A stretch of DNA of 64,000 nt from Ardenticatenaceae bacterium (GTDB taxonomy: Bacteria > Chloroflexota > Anaerolineae > Promineifilales > Promineifilaceae), in contig JACKBX010000007.1 of NCBI GenBank assembly GCA_020634375.1, forward strand, positions 310,001 to 374,000, in the 5' to 3' direction. Made by a program: the position numbers and the translations under genes. Positions within the stretch are counted from its first letter, which is position 1. Every line of letters starts with the position of its first letter. The notes beneath the pieces were generated by a model. That model had not been told where the DNA came from, made no database searches, and was given only the letters and a program-made list of their open reading frames with translations. This document shows positions 8,354-17,465 of the stretch, in pieces.

Positions 8354-9247
8354 TTATCCGTTAAGAGCTTCTGCGCCGCCAACAATATCCAGAATCTCGC
8401 TGGTAATACTTGTTTGCCGCGCCTTATTACGTTCAAGCGTCAAAATTTCAATCAACTCACCCGCATTATCTGTTGCATTATTCATCGCCACCATTCGGGC
8501 ACTGTGCTCACTAGCCAACGCTTCCAAAATAGATTGATATACTTGCAACTGCGTAAAACGGGGCACAACTGCATCCAACAGCGCTTCCGGCTGGGGTTCA
8601 TAGGTATACGTGCGCTGCGAAACGCCGCTCAAATCCACACTCTGCACATACTCCGCCACTGCCATCCCCTCAAAATCCAAAGGTTTTAGTGGCAAAAGTT
8701 GCTTCACCGTGGGATGACGATTAATCAGGTTTATAAAATCCGTATAGGCCACAAAAACCTGATCAACCCTACCCAACAAATAATCTTCCGTCACAATTCG
8801 CGCAATGGGAGAAATATCTAAAATAGATGGCGTATCCGGGTTCTCAAAAGTCGCCACCACATTATATCCCCGGCGGATCATGATATCCCGCCCTTTACGC
8901 CCTACAGCGATTATCTGCACCGGCGTATCCAACGCCTTGATAAACGTCTCTACTCGATTAATAATATTCGTGTTATACGCCCCGGCTAAGCCGCGATCCC
9001 CCGTAATGAGCACGAGACCTGTATTTTGTATTTTCTCGCGCACAGTCAGTAATGGATGGGCCGCTTCCGGCTGCGAAGCCAGGTTATTGAGTATCTCAAA
9101 AGCTTTCCCGGCATAGTCACGGGTTGCTTCAACCTGTTTTTGCGCACGGCTTGCTTTAGAAGCAGAAACGGCCGCTAAAGCGCTCGTCACCTGCGAAATA
9201 TTCTTGATACTCTTGATGCGTTTGTTTAGTTCGCGTTCAGTAGCCAT
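8354..9247 (-). CDS. atpG: F1 ATP synthase gamma subunit
   Basis: A 297-aa central stalk subunit. The N-terminal coiled-coil helix (RELNKRIKSIKNISQVTSAL) and C-terminal coiled-coil helix (ASEHSARMVAMNNATDNAGE, followed by NKARQTSITSEILDIVGGAEAL) bracket a Rossmann-like middle domain (LVLITGDRGLAGAYNTNIIN). These are the conserved features of the family and the length is normal. It is separated from atpA by about 71 bp of heptamer repeats. Confidence 0.95.
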   Translation of the reverse strand: MATERELNKRIKSIKNISQVTSALAAVSASKASRAQKQVEATRDYAGKAFEILNNLASQPEAAHPLLTVREKIQNTGLVLITGDRGLAGAYNTNIINRVETFIKALDTPVQIIAVGRKGRDIMIRRGYNVVATFENPDTPSILDISPIARIVTEDYLLGRVDQVFVAYTDFINLINRHPTVKQLLPLKPLDFEGMAVAEYVQSVDLSGVSQRTYTYEPQPEALLDAVVPRFTQLQVYQSILEALASEHSARMVAMNNATDNAGELIEILTLERNKARQTSITSEILDIVGGAEALNG

Positions 9248-9253
9248 ATCTTT

Positions 9254-9318
9254 GTCTCAGGTGCTAAGGTGTCAGGTGTTCAAGTATCAAAGTGTATGAC
9301 ACATGACCCCTGATATTA
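9254..9318. repeat. Heptamer array between atpA and atpG
   Basis: Repeats of the AGGTGCTA/AGGTGTC/AGGTGTT/AAGTATC type, roughly 7-bp periodic, followed by ACATGACCCCTGAT. They occupy the entire spacer. Confidence 0.5.
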
Positions 9319-10986
9319 CTAAACCGACCAGGTTGCATTAAAGTCAGCAATCGCCTCTTTCAGCGCAGCCTCAATGCTGTCATTCCATGCGCCGCTCTCC
9401 AAGATTGGTTTACCAACCTCTGGACGTGCCGTGTCCATATAGCGCACAAAGTCAGCTATCCATTGATTAATCTTTGCAACCTCTACCTTATCCAGATAAC
9501 CGCGAGAACCAGCATAAATAATCATCACCTGATGGTGCAAAGGCAATGGGCTGTACTGTGGCTGCTTCAAAATTTCCATCAATCGCTCACCGCGAGACAA
9601 CTGGCGCTGCGTTGCCGGGTCCAAATCTGAACCAAACTGAGCAAAAGCGGCCAACTCACGGTACTGCGAAAGGTCAGCCTTCAGGCCGCCAGCAACCTTG
9701 CTCATAGCACGCTTCTGCGCCGCACTACCAACGCGAGAGACAGACAAACCGGTATTGATAGCCGGACGCTGACCAGCATTGAACAAGTCTGTTTCCAAGA
9801 AAATCTGCCCATCAGTAATGGAAATAACATTAGTGGGAATGTAAGCGGACACATCGCCTAACAGTGTTTCAATAATCGGTAGCGCCGTCAGGGAACCGCC
9901 GGTTCCAGGAACCTTTTTGACTTCGTATTTGTCATGGTCGCCCAGTGCTTCTAGCCCTTTTTCAAGTTCTTCTTCTTCAAGATTACCAAAATAGCGCTTG
10001 CCATCTACACCCATCGTGTCGCCGGTTACTTCTGTACCTTTTTCCACAATGACCCACTCATCGCGCAACCGCACAGAGCGTTCTAACAATTGGCTATGCA
10101 GCGAGAAAATATCGCCAGGATACGCTTCACGGCCGGGCGGGCGGCGCAAGATCAGAGACATCTGGCGGTAAGCCCAGGCGTGCTTGGAAAGGTCATCATA
10201 AATTACCAGGGCATCTTTACCCTGATCCATGAATTCCTCGCCGATAGCACAACCAGCATATGGGGCAAAATATTGCATTGGGGCGGGATCGGATGCACCA
10301 GCAACGACGACGACGGTGTAATCCATTGCGCCGTATTTTTCCAGGATGTCCACAACGGCCGCTACCTGTCCAATACGCTGCCCAATGGCAACATAGATAC
10401 AAACCATATCCAAACCTTTCTGGTTGATGATGGTGTCCAAGCAGATAGCTGTTTTACCAGTCTGGCGGTCGCCAATGATTAACTCGCGCTGGCCCCGGCC
10501 AATGGGGAACATGGAGTCAATGGACATGATACCGGTTTGCACCGGGGTATCCACACCTTTACGCTCGATGACGCTGGGTGCGATACGCTGAATAGAGCGC
10601 AATTTATTGGTGTTGATGGGGCCTTTGCCATCAATCGGGTTGCCAAGTGCATCAACAACGCGACCAATGAGGGCGTCGCCAACAGCAACTGAGGCGATCT
10701 CCCCGGTTGCGCGTACCTGATCACCAACCTCAATGCCAGTGTAGTCGCCCATGATGACGACACCGACGTTGTCGGGTTCCAGGTTAAGAGCCAAACCAGC
10801 TACGCCGTTCTCGAATTGCACCAACTCGTTGGCCTTGACGCCAGCCAATCCGTTTACGAGGGCAATCCCGTCACCAACAGAGGTGACGTTTCCGACGCTG
10901 CGAGTTTCGACTTTGTGCTCGAATTTCTCGATTTGTCCTAACAGGGAATCAGCAATGTTTTTGAAGTCTGGGGCAAGGGTTGCCAT
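9319..10986 (-). CDS. atpA: F1 ATP synthase alpha subunit
   Basis: A 555-aa non-catalytic nucleotide-binding subunit. The P-loop GDRQTGKT is at 172-179, preceded by SIDSMFPIGRGQRELIIG. The arginine-finger region (NTGLSVSRVGSAAQ) is present. At 555 residues it is longer than the typical length of about 505, through a longer middle region (EEEELEKGLEALGDHDKYEV around 325-345) and C-terminus. It is the first F1 gene here: no atpH, atpF, atpE or atpB lies upstream, and an M42 peptidase gene precedes it by 49 bp. Confidence 0.96.
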   Translation of the reverse strand: MATLAPDFKNIADSLLGQIEKFEHKVETRSVGNVTSVGDGIALVNGLAGVKANELVQFENGVAGLALNLEPDNVGVVIMGDYTGIEVGDQVRATGEIASVAVGDALIGRVVDALGNPIDGKGPINTNKLRSIQRIAPSVIERKGVDTPVQTGIMSIDSMFPIGRGQRELIIGDRQTGKTAICLDTIINQKGLDMVCIYVAIGQRIGQVAAVVDILEKYGAMDYTVVVVAGASDPAPMQYFAPYAGCAIGEEFMDQGKDALVIYDDLSKHAWAYRQMSLILRRPPGREAYPGDIFSLHSQLLERSVRLRDEWVIVEKGTEVTGDTMGVDGKRYFGNLEEEELEKGLEALGDHDKYEVKKVPGTGGSLTALPIIETLLGDVSAYIPTNVISITDGQIFLETDLFNAGQRPAINTGLSVSRVGSAAQKRAMSKVAGGLKADLSQYRELAAFAQFGSDLDPATQRQLSRGERLMEILKQPQYSPLPLHHQVMIIYAGSRGYLDKVEVAKINQWIADFVRYMDTARPEVGKPILESGAWNDSIEAALKEAIADFNATWSV

Positions 10987-11002
10987 GAACCAACCTCCTA
11001 GG

Positions 11003-11035
11003 GATTTACGATTTACAATTTACGATTGTCGATTA
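11003..11035. repeat. Heptamer array between the M42 gene and atpA
   Basis: GATTTAC GATTTAC AATTTAC GATTGTC GATTATT: five tandem 7-mers filling the gap. Confidence 0.7.
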
Positions 11036-12100
11036 TTACTTTGTTAGATTTTCTACCGTTGCGGCGTCGAGTTTAGCGACAACGGCCGTTACCAATTTTA
11101 CCGCATGATCATAATCGCTGCGATGAATGATCGCGCCGTGGCTGTGAATATGCCGCGCCGGAACACCAATAACGATGGTAGGCACGCCTGTGCCATGCAA
11201 ATGAACGGCCGCGCCATCTGTCGTGCCGCCCATAATCACCGAGAATTGCAGGGGAATGTTCAGAGATTCGGCCGTATCAATCACCAGGTCACGCAGCTTG
11301 GTATTGGGAATCATGCGTGAGTCTAGCATGAGTAAAGAGGGGCCAGCGCCTAATTTTACGTCTGATTCTTCTGCCTTAATACCTGGCACGTCTCCGGCAA
11401 TATCCGATTCCAGGATAATCGCTACGTCCGGGTTGACGGCACGGGCGCTGGTTGTCGCACCACGAATACCAACCTCTTCCATCACCGTTTGCACGCCGTA
11501 GAGGTCGTTGGGGGCCGGATTTTGCTGGAAGTGGCGCAGTGTATCAATGACGACGGCACAACCTACGCGGTTGTCGAAGGCTTTGGAGAGGTAGGTTTTC
11601 TCATTTGCCAGCACGACAAATTCGCTGTGTGGCACAATGGGATCGCCGATGTTGATGCCAACGGCCGTTACCTCATCCCGCGATGATGCCCCAATATCAA
11701 TGTACATATCCTTCTTTTGCACAACCTTGTTGCGCTCATCGGCGGGCAGCATATGTGGTGGTTTCGCGCCGATCACACCAATCACGTCACCTTTGCGCGT
11801 CTTAATCACCACGCGATGCCCTAGCAAAACCTGATCCCACCAGCCGCCAAGCTGTTGGAATTTGACAAAACCCTCTTTCGTGACGTGCGTCACCATAAAG
11901 CCAATTTCATCCATGTGTCCAGCCAGCATCACTTTGGGGCCGTCGCCAGATTGATGACAGATCAAACTACCCAGCTTATCCTGGGATAGTTCGCCCAACG
12001 GAGCCATGTAGTCACGAAGCAGTGTACGAATTTCTGTTTCGTAACCGGGAATACCATGTGATTCAGTTAAAGATTTCAGGAGTTGTATGGTTTGATCCAC
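11036..12100 (-). CDS. M42 family metallopeptidase
   Basis: A 354-aa cytoplasmic aminopeptidase/deblocking-enzyme family member (TET-like shells, two metal ions). The family's metal and catalytic motifs are all visible: GHMDEIGF (H62, D64), AFDNRVG, the catalytic pair MEEVGIRG, LESDIAGD and the C-terminal HIHSHG. Members trim short peptides; the specificity here is not predictable. It is co-directional with and 49 bp ahead of atpA, so it may lead the ATP-synthase transcript. A minus-strand TATAAT (12216-12221) lies 116 bp upstream. Confidence 0.9.
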   Translation of the reverse strand: MDQTIQLLKSLTESHGIPGYETEIRTLLRDYMAPLGELSQDKLGSLICHQSGDGPKVMLAGHMDEIGFMVTHVTKEGFVKFQQLGGWWDQVLLGHRVVIKTRKGDVIGVIGAKPPHMLPADERNKVVQKKDMYIDIGASSRDEVTAVGINIGDPIVPHSEFVVLANEKTYLSKAFDNRVGCAVVIDTLRHFQQNPAPNDLYGVQTVMEEVGIRGATTSARAVNPDVAIILESDIAGDVPGIKAEESDVKLGAGPSLLMLDSRMIPNTKLRDLVIDTAESLNIPLQFSVIMGGTTDGAAVHLHGTGVPTIVIGVPARHIHSHGAIIHRSDYDHAVKLVTAVVAKLDAATVENLTK

Positions 12101-12215
12101 GAAATTATTTCCTTGCGGAGCTTGTGCTGTATGCTTGGGATTTTAAGTGTGTCCAGGAGAGATAAAAAAGCCCCAGACAACTATGACAATTAGATGTTCA
12201 GTGTGAATTTTAAGG

Positions 12216-12221
12216 ATTATA
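12216..12221 (-). promoter_or_regulatory. Candidate -10 element for the M42-atp transcript
   Basis: A perfect TATAAT on the minus strand, 116 bp before the M42 start. No good -35 is visible at 17 bp. Confidence 0.35.
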
Positions 12222-12362
12222 CCCAGGAAGCAAACTAAATGCCCAGGCACACTCCTGGTAGGTTAGGCGATGTTACCTTACCGAGGGGCTTTTGTCCAAT
12301 TATTCACAAGTAAATTTAGAGATGGTAGCTATTTATGGGGGGTGTTTGTAAAATGTAAGCCT

Positions 12363-15152
12363 ATGTCAAAGACAGGGAAACAGTCACATCGGGCTGTCGC
12401 TTTCAGTTTTGTCTTCATTTTCATACTCTATTTGTCATTTGCACTGCGGGTTTATCACCTGGATACCTTTGGCTTTTGGACAGATGAGGGATTGACATCC
12501 CTGCGCTCTGAGTACCCTGTCAGCGAGATTTTGAGTAATCGTGTCATCATTCAAGAAGGTATTACCCAAGATACGCATCCACCTCTTTACTATCTTCTCA
12601 TTCATGTCACCCGACGTTTATTTGGCAACAGCGATTTTGCCTTTCGCTACCCATCTGTCCTGGCGAGTTTGCTGCTTATCCCTCTGCTTTATCAGTTCGG
12701 ACGACAATTGAACGGCCGTCCCCTCGGCCTCATCATCGCTCTACTCGCTGCTATCAACCCTCTGCAAATTTGGTATGCTAAAGAAGCCCGCATGTATGCC
12801 TTGTACATCCTTCTGGCAGCCATCGCCGCTTACCACCTCTGGCGGGTGCTCACCAGCAAAAAAATCTGGCGGCCTCTGTTTTTGTACTTGCTGTTTACGG
12901 GATTGGCATTGTATACACATTATACGGCCGTTTTCCTCATCGCCGCCCAGTCACTCTTCCTCATCGGGCTGCTGTGGCAGCGCGGATACAAAAGACAAAT
13001 CATCGGATTAGCTATTGCGGCCACGCTGGTTGCCATTCCCATCGTCCCCTTCACCATACCCCGCCTCTTCACCGGTGCAGAAGCCAATTATCAGTACGTC
13101 CAACCCGGCATCATGCTGCAAGACGTAGTCCATTTCTTTGGTCTGGGCATGACGGTAGACTTTTCCCAGCTCCTGACCAGGTTGCTTGACCTGGGTGCAT
13201 TTGCGCTGCTGCTGATTGGCCTATTTGCCGCCCGTCCACAACGGCTGCGCCTCTTTCTGCTCGCCTATTTATTGGCTGTTGTTTTAGGATTGATGGTCGG
13301 TTCCCTGCTCAAGCCTATGTATCAGGGAGTGCGGCACATCATGGTTGGCAGTCCAGCCTTCCTCATTCTAATCGCTTATGGCCTTCATTGGTTGGGTCGC
13401 CAGGCGGCATCCAAGGGTGCAGGTTACAAACGCATCATGTTTGCTGCTGCCGCCACGTTAGCTGCCGTCACACTCCTTGTTGGCCCCTTTATTTCTTTGC
13501 AAAATCTCTTCTTTAACAACACTTATGCTAAAGATGACTTCCGCGCTCTTGTTCGCTACGTAGATCAACATGCGGGCGACAATGACGTGGTTGTGTACAA
13601 CAATGCCATCCAGCTTCCCATTCAAGAGCATTACCAACAGCGCGATGATCTAGCGGTCACGGCACTGCCCATTTATCCGCGCCGTGCTACAGGCACAGAA
13701 CCAGAGCTGGCACAACTTGCCCAAACCTATGACCGCATCTGGTTTATGCCAGAATCTCCTGCGGACAAACGCGATGACGACCACTTGATTCAATCGTGGC
13801 TGGAAAACAACCTCTTACGGGTTGATGAATACACTGCCCACGCACGCACCACGCTTGTGGCCCTGACTGCATTTGACACGGCCGTTCCCACACTCCCTGT
13901 GCTGCCTCCCCACACCCTCCCCCTCACAATTAATTGGGATGTCATGCCCCAACTCGTCGGCATCACCGACTTCAGCACGCCCATCACCTTGCCCACCATT
14001 TGGATGAATCTGTATTGGCAAAGCAGCCCCACACCAGACGCGACAACCCAACTGCGGCTGACGCTGCGCGATCCAAATGATGCGGAATGGGCGGCATACA
14101 GCGCAAAATTGAACGGCGGTGCCCTTTGGCCGGAAGAGGGCATTGCGCGACGCAGCTACCAGTTGCCCCTGCCATTGGGCATTCCCCCCGGCGATTACAC
14201 CCTATGGGCACAGCCCTTCACCGACCCAGAAGAAACCGCCCTGGGCGAAGCCCAAATGATTTCACACGTAACCCTCGCCCCTGAATCGGCGTGGCCAGTG
14301 CGTTTGGAACGGCCGTTTCCCACCCTCAACGCCATCCATTTTGCCAACGGGATGGCTCTGGCTGGAATGACCATGCCCGAAGAAACCGTCCGGCCCGGCC
14401 ACAACCTGCCCTTCAGCCTCTACTGGCAGACCGACCAGCCCATTCCCACCGCTGGCTTGCAATACACGCTAGAAGTCATTGCCCCAGATGGCACAATTTT
14501 GCGGCAGGACACACATACCCCGGTGGTGGGCTGGCTGGAACAGTTGCCCGCAGACACCCTGCTAAAGGAAAATAGCGGATTGTATTTCCCGCCAGAAACA
14601 GAGCCAGGGCGTTATAAGTTACGCTGGCAGCTTTTGGTGGATCATGATGTTGTGTCAGGGCGACCAGCCTGGCGGCTCTGGAAAAGTCAGCACGTTACCT
14701 GGGGTGAAGTTTATGTGCAGCCCTGGCCGCTGATCACCGCCTTGCCTGAAGTAACCTATCGCACAGATGCGCAATTTGGCGATCTGGCTGCGCTGCATGG
14801 GTACGATATGCAAGTCGAAGCTGATAAACTGGCCCTGACGCTGCACTGGCAGGTGATGGCTCAGCCCACGACCAATTATTTTGTCTTTGTCCATTTGCTT
14901 GATGAAAATGGAGAAATTGTGGATCAGGTTGACTGGGTTCCTGTAGAGGGAACACGCCCCACCAAGGGGTGGCGAGCGAGCGAGGTGCTTGCTGATTCTT
15001 TCCTGCTCACATTGCCACAGGAGGCAGAGAGTGGCAGCTATCACTTGGCGATTGGCTTTTTTGACCCGGACACAGGGCTGCGTTTGCCAGTGTTTACGCA
15101 GCAGGAACAGCAGGTTGATGACCAACTGCTGCTGCCTGTGCCAGAACGTTAG
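12363..15152 (+). CDS. GT39-type membrane glycosyltransferase with large exported C-terminus
   Basis: A 929-aa protein. Residues 1 to about 390 hold some ten transmembrane helices with GT39/ArnT-like motifs: an acidic loop (WTDEGLTS), DTHPPLYYLLIH, and YAKEARMYALY. Such enzymes use polyprenyl-phosphate sugars on the outer membrane face. The remaining ~530 residues have no membrane helices and read as consecutive beta-sandwich modules (LPFSLYWQTDQP, LALTLHWQVMAQPTTNYFVF). Similar modules end the next gene. ATG 12363 (MSKTGKQS) is preferred over ATG 12270 because the first helix follows it directly; GTG 12342 is an alternative. Acceptor unknown. Confidence 0.85.
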   Translation: MSKTGKQSHRAVAFSFVFIFILYLSFALRVYHLDTFGFWTDEGLTSLRSEYPVSEILSNRVIIQEGITQDTHPPLYYLLIHVTRRLFGNSDFAFRYPSVLASLLLIPLLYQFGRQLNGRPLGLIIALLAAINPLQIWYAKEARMYALYILLAAIAAYHLWRVLTSKKIWRPLFLYLLFTGLALYTHYTAVFLIAAQSLFLIGLLWQRGYKRQIIGLAIAATLVAIPIVPFTIPRLFTGAEANYQYVQPGIMLQDVVHFFGLGMTVDFSQLLTRLLDLGAFALLLIGLFAARPQRLRLFLLAYLLAVVLGLMVGSLLKPMYQGVRHIMVGSPAFLILIAYGLHWLGRQAASKGAGYKRIMFAAAATLAAVTLLVGPFISLQNLFFNNTYAKDDFRALVRYVDQHAGDNDVVVYNNAIQLPIQEHYQQRDDLAVTALPIYPRRATGTEPELAQLAQTYDRIWFMPESPADKRDDDHLIQSWLENNLLRVDEYTAHARTTLVALTAFDTAVPTLPVLPPHTLPLTINWDVMPQLVGITDFSTPITLPTIWMNLYWQSSPTPDATTQLRLTLRDPNDAEWAAYSAKLNGGALWPEEGIARRSYQLPLPLGIPPGDYTLWAQPFTDPEETALGEAQMISHVTLAPESAWPVRLERPFPTLNAIHFANGMALAGMTMPEETVRPGHNLPFSLYWQTDQPIPTAGLQYTLEVIAPDGTILRQDTHTPVVGWLEQLPADTLLKENSGLYFPPETEPGRYKLRWQLLVDHDVVSGRPAWRLWKSQHVTWGEVYVQPWPLITALPEVTYRTDAQFGDLAALHGYDMQVEADKLALTLHWQVMAQPTTNYFVFVHLLDENGEIVDQVDWVPVEGTRPTKGWRASEVLADSFLLTLPQEAESGSYHLAIGFFDPDTGLRLPVFTQQEQQVDDQLLLPVPER

Positions 15153-15161
15153 GGGGGGGAT

Positions 15162-17408
15162 ATGAGGGAGTTAATCAAACGGCCGTTATACGGCATTTTG
15201 GCGGCATATGTGCTGCTAACGTTGGCCTATGGTGTGGTGAACCCCCTGTTTGAAGCGCCAGATGAGCATTGGCATTTTTTCACGGCCGTTGCCATCAAAG
15301 AAAACGGCCGTCTGCCCATCGCCAGTGCCGACACTGATGACAATCTGCTCAAGCAAGAAGCTGCCCAGCCGCCACTCTATTACGCGCTGGGAGCGCTGCT
15401 CATCGCTCCGGTGGACACCAGCGCCGCTGCCGATGAAGTTTGGCTGAACCCTTACGCTTCGGTGGGAGATGCCAGCGCCCTCACCAACCGCAACCGCGCC
15501 ATCCACACGCCGCTGGAGGCATGGCCCTGGCGTGGCTACGCATTGGCCGCGCACATCCTGCGCATCTTTTCCACGCTGCTGGGCGCGGGCACGCTGCTCT
15601 TCATTTACAAAAGCGCCCGCCTGATCTGGCCGCATGAACCGGAATATGCGTGGTTAGGAACGGCCGTCATCGCCTTCTTGCCCCAATTCAACTTCCTGCA
15701 CGCCTCCATCACCAATGATGCGTTGATTGTGTTCCTCAGTTCGGCGGCCGCCTACCAGCTTTTAGCATTCAGTGATCAGTATTCAGTGGTCAGTGATCGG
15801 TCAAACCGCTTACTGAATACTGATTACCGCTTACTGATGACTGGCATCACTATTGGTTTGGCTGCTCTCAGCAAAAATGCGGGCATTCTGCTGGCTGTGT
15901 ATGCGGTGGGAGTAGTGATTGGTAGCTGGTGGCTGGCGGCTGGTCGCCGGTCGTTGACCATTGACCATTGGCGATTGGCAATTGGCAATTTACTCTCCCT
16001 GATTTTGCCCATTTTGCTGATTGCCGGGTGGTTGTGGTGGCGCAACTGGATGTTGTACGGCGACATCACCGCCACCAATGTTTTTATCTACTTTGCGGGT
16101 GGTGACCGGGAGTACACGCTAGGGCAGGTGTTGGCGGAAAGCGGCGGGTTATGGCAGTCGTTGTTTGCCATTTTCGGCTGGTTTAATGTGCGCCCGCCGG
16201 ATTGGGTGTTTTGGCTGTGGAATGGGGTGGTGGGTACGGCCGTTCTCGGCACACTCAAAGCAATGGTCAATGGTCAATGGTCAATGGCCAATGGTCAACC
16301 AAAGCGTTGGCAATTGGCTATTGACCATTGGCAATTAGCAATTCTAAACCTTGCCTGGTTTTTACTCGTCTACGCTGGACTGCTAACCTTCATGCTGCGC
16401 ACCGAAGCCGCACAGGGACGCCTGCTCTTCCCCGCCATCATCCCCCTGGCAATGGCCCTCACCTACGGCCTCACTCGCTGGCGCATCCGCCCCTTTGCCC
16501 CCCTGCTCCCCATCACCCTTGCTCTCGTTTCCCTTTACTGCCTTCTCTTCGTTATCACCCCCGTTTACGCGCTGCCGCGGGTTGTGGATGCGCTGCCTGC
16601 CAGCGCACAGCGGTTAGGCACGGACATGGGTGATGGATTGACTTTGGTGGGGGCAGAAATGGAAACGGAAACGGCCGTACCCGGCGAACCGATCTTCCTC
16701 ACCCTCTACTGGCAGGCACAAACCACACCACACTCTGCAACGCCCTTCAAGTTGGAATTATTTGGTCGTGATTTAACCCTTATCGGGGAGCTACACAGCT
16801 ATCAAGGGCGCGGTCTGTATCCCGCGACCCTTTGGCCGGCGAACGCCATCATCGCTGATCGCTTTGGCGTGTATCTGGACGAGGAGGTCACTGCTCCGGT
16901 GTTGGCGCGGCTCTTTGTGCGCCTGGTTGACGCCGATGCTGCCGGTGTGGAGGTAGGGCAAGTGAAGGTTATACCCTTGAGTTGGCCGCAAACCGGCCCT
17001 GCGCTGGCGCAGTTTGGGGATGGGGTGGCATTAACGGCCGTCACCCTCTCCACCACCACCGCCCACCCCGGCGAAACCATCACCGTTGATGTAACCTGGC
17101 GCGTTTTCGCCCCACCCGGCAGCGACTACACCACGCTGCTGCACCTGGCAGAAGCAGGGCAGCCCCCACTGGCGCAGGGCGACCGCCCACCGCTCAACGG
17201 CGACTATCCTACACATCTCTGGGCTACGGAAGAGGTCATTCAAGACCAATACGAGATCACGATTCCGGCGGGGTTGGCAGACGGCCGTTACCCCCTACGC
17301 ATCGGCCTCTACGACCCCACAACCTTGCAGCGTCTCCCCGTTAGCAACGACAGCCAGCCACAGCCAGACAGCACATTTTTGATTGAAACAATAACTGTAA
17401 GTCCTTAA
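15162..17408 (+). CDS. DUF2142-type membrane glycosyltransferase with repeat-derived insertions
   Basis: A 748-aa protein. The N-terminus (FEAPDEHWHFFTAVAIKENG, then AAQPPLYYALGALL) matches DUF2142/GT-C proteins, with many membrane helices to about residue 440 and beta-sandwich modules after that. Three stretches are encoded by heptamer repeat DNA: near residues 202-227 (FSDQYSVVSDRSNRLLNTDY), 264-277 and 368-395 (MVNGQWSMANGQPKRWQLAI). They occur in loops and keep the frame, so they look like tolerated insertions. The ribosome-binding site is an unusual G8 run (15152-15159) shared with the upstream TAG stop. Paired with the previous gene. Confidence 0.8.
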   Translation: MRELIKRPLYGILAAYVLLTLAYGVVNPLFEAPDEHWHFFTAVAIKENGRLPIASADTDDNLLKQEAAQPPLYYALGALLIAPVDTSAAADEVWLNPYASVGDASALTNRNRAIHTPLEAWPWRGYALAAHILRIFSTLLGAGTLLFIYKSARLIWPHEPEYAWLGTAVIAFLPQFNFLHASITNDALIVFLSSAAAYQLLAFSDQYSVVSDRSNRLLNTDYRLLMTGITIGLAALSKNAGILLAVYAVGVVIGSWWLAAGRRSLTIDHWRLAIGNLLSLILPILLIAGWLWWRNWMLYGDITATNVFIYFAGGDREYTLGQVLAESGGLWQSLFAIFGWFNVRPPDWVFWLWNGVVGTAVLGTLKAMVNGQWSMANGQPKRWQLAIDHWQLAILNLAWFLLVYAGLLTFMLRTEAAQGRLLFPAIIPLAMALTYGLTRWRIRPFAPLLPITLALVSLYCLLFVITPVYALPRVVDALPASAQRLGTDMGDGLTLVGAEMETETAVPGEPIFLTLYWQAQTTPHSATPFKLELFGRDLTLIGELHSYQGRGLYPATLWPANAIIADRFGVYLDEEVTAPVLARLFVRLVDADAAGVEVGQVKVIPLSWPQTGPALAQFGDGVALTAVTLSTTTAHPGETITVDVTWRVFAPPGSDYTTLLHLAEAGQPPLAQGDRPPLNGDYPTHLWATEEVIQDQYEITIPAGLADGRYPLRIGLYDPTTLQRLPVSNDSQPQPDSTFLIETITVSP
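15766..15843. repeat. CAGT-type heptamer inverted array inside a CDS
   Basis: ATTCAGT GATCAGT ATTCAGT GGTCAGT GATCGGT, then the complementary ACTGAATACTGATTACC series. The same family occurs at 20397, 27183 and 57066. It is read in frame within the DUF2142 gene. Confidence 0.8.
15952..15992. repeat. GGTCAAT/CAATTGG heptamers inside a CDS
   Basis: Tandem 7-mers TTGACCA TTGACCA TTGGCGA TTGGCAA TTGGCAA, read in frame as LTIDHWRLAIGNL. Confidence 0.8.
16262..16344. repeat. GGTCAAT heptamer inverted array inside a CDS
   Basis: Four GGTCAAT/GGCCAAT units followed by inverted TTGGCAA/TTGACCA units. Read in frame as MVNGQWSMANGQ and WQLAIDHWQLAI. Same family as 33121-33210. Confidence 0.85.
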
Positions 17409-17465
17409 TCACGCGCCTTCGCCCCCAAAAGATTTGACAAATCTGAGAGCTGCTAACTTGTTCCT

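Noticed and set aside
12270..12362. N-terminal extension of the GT39 protein
   Set aside because: The extra residues are not protein-like and overlap the putative leader; the membrane segment begins just after ATG 12363.
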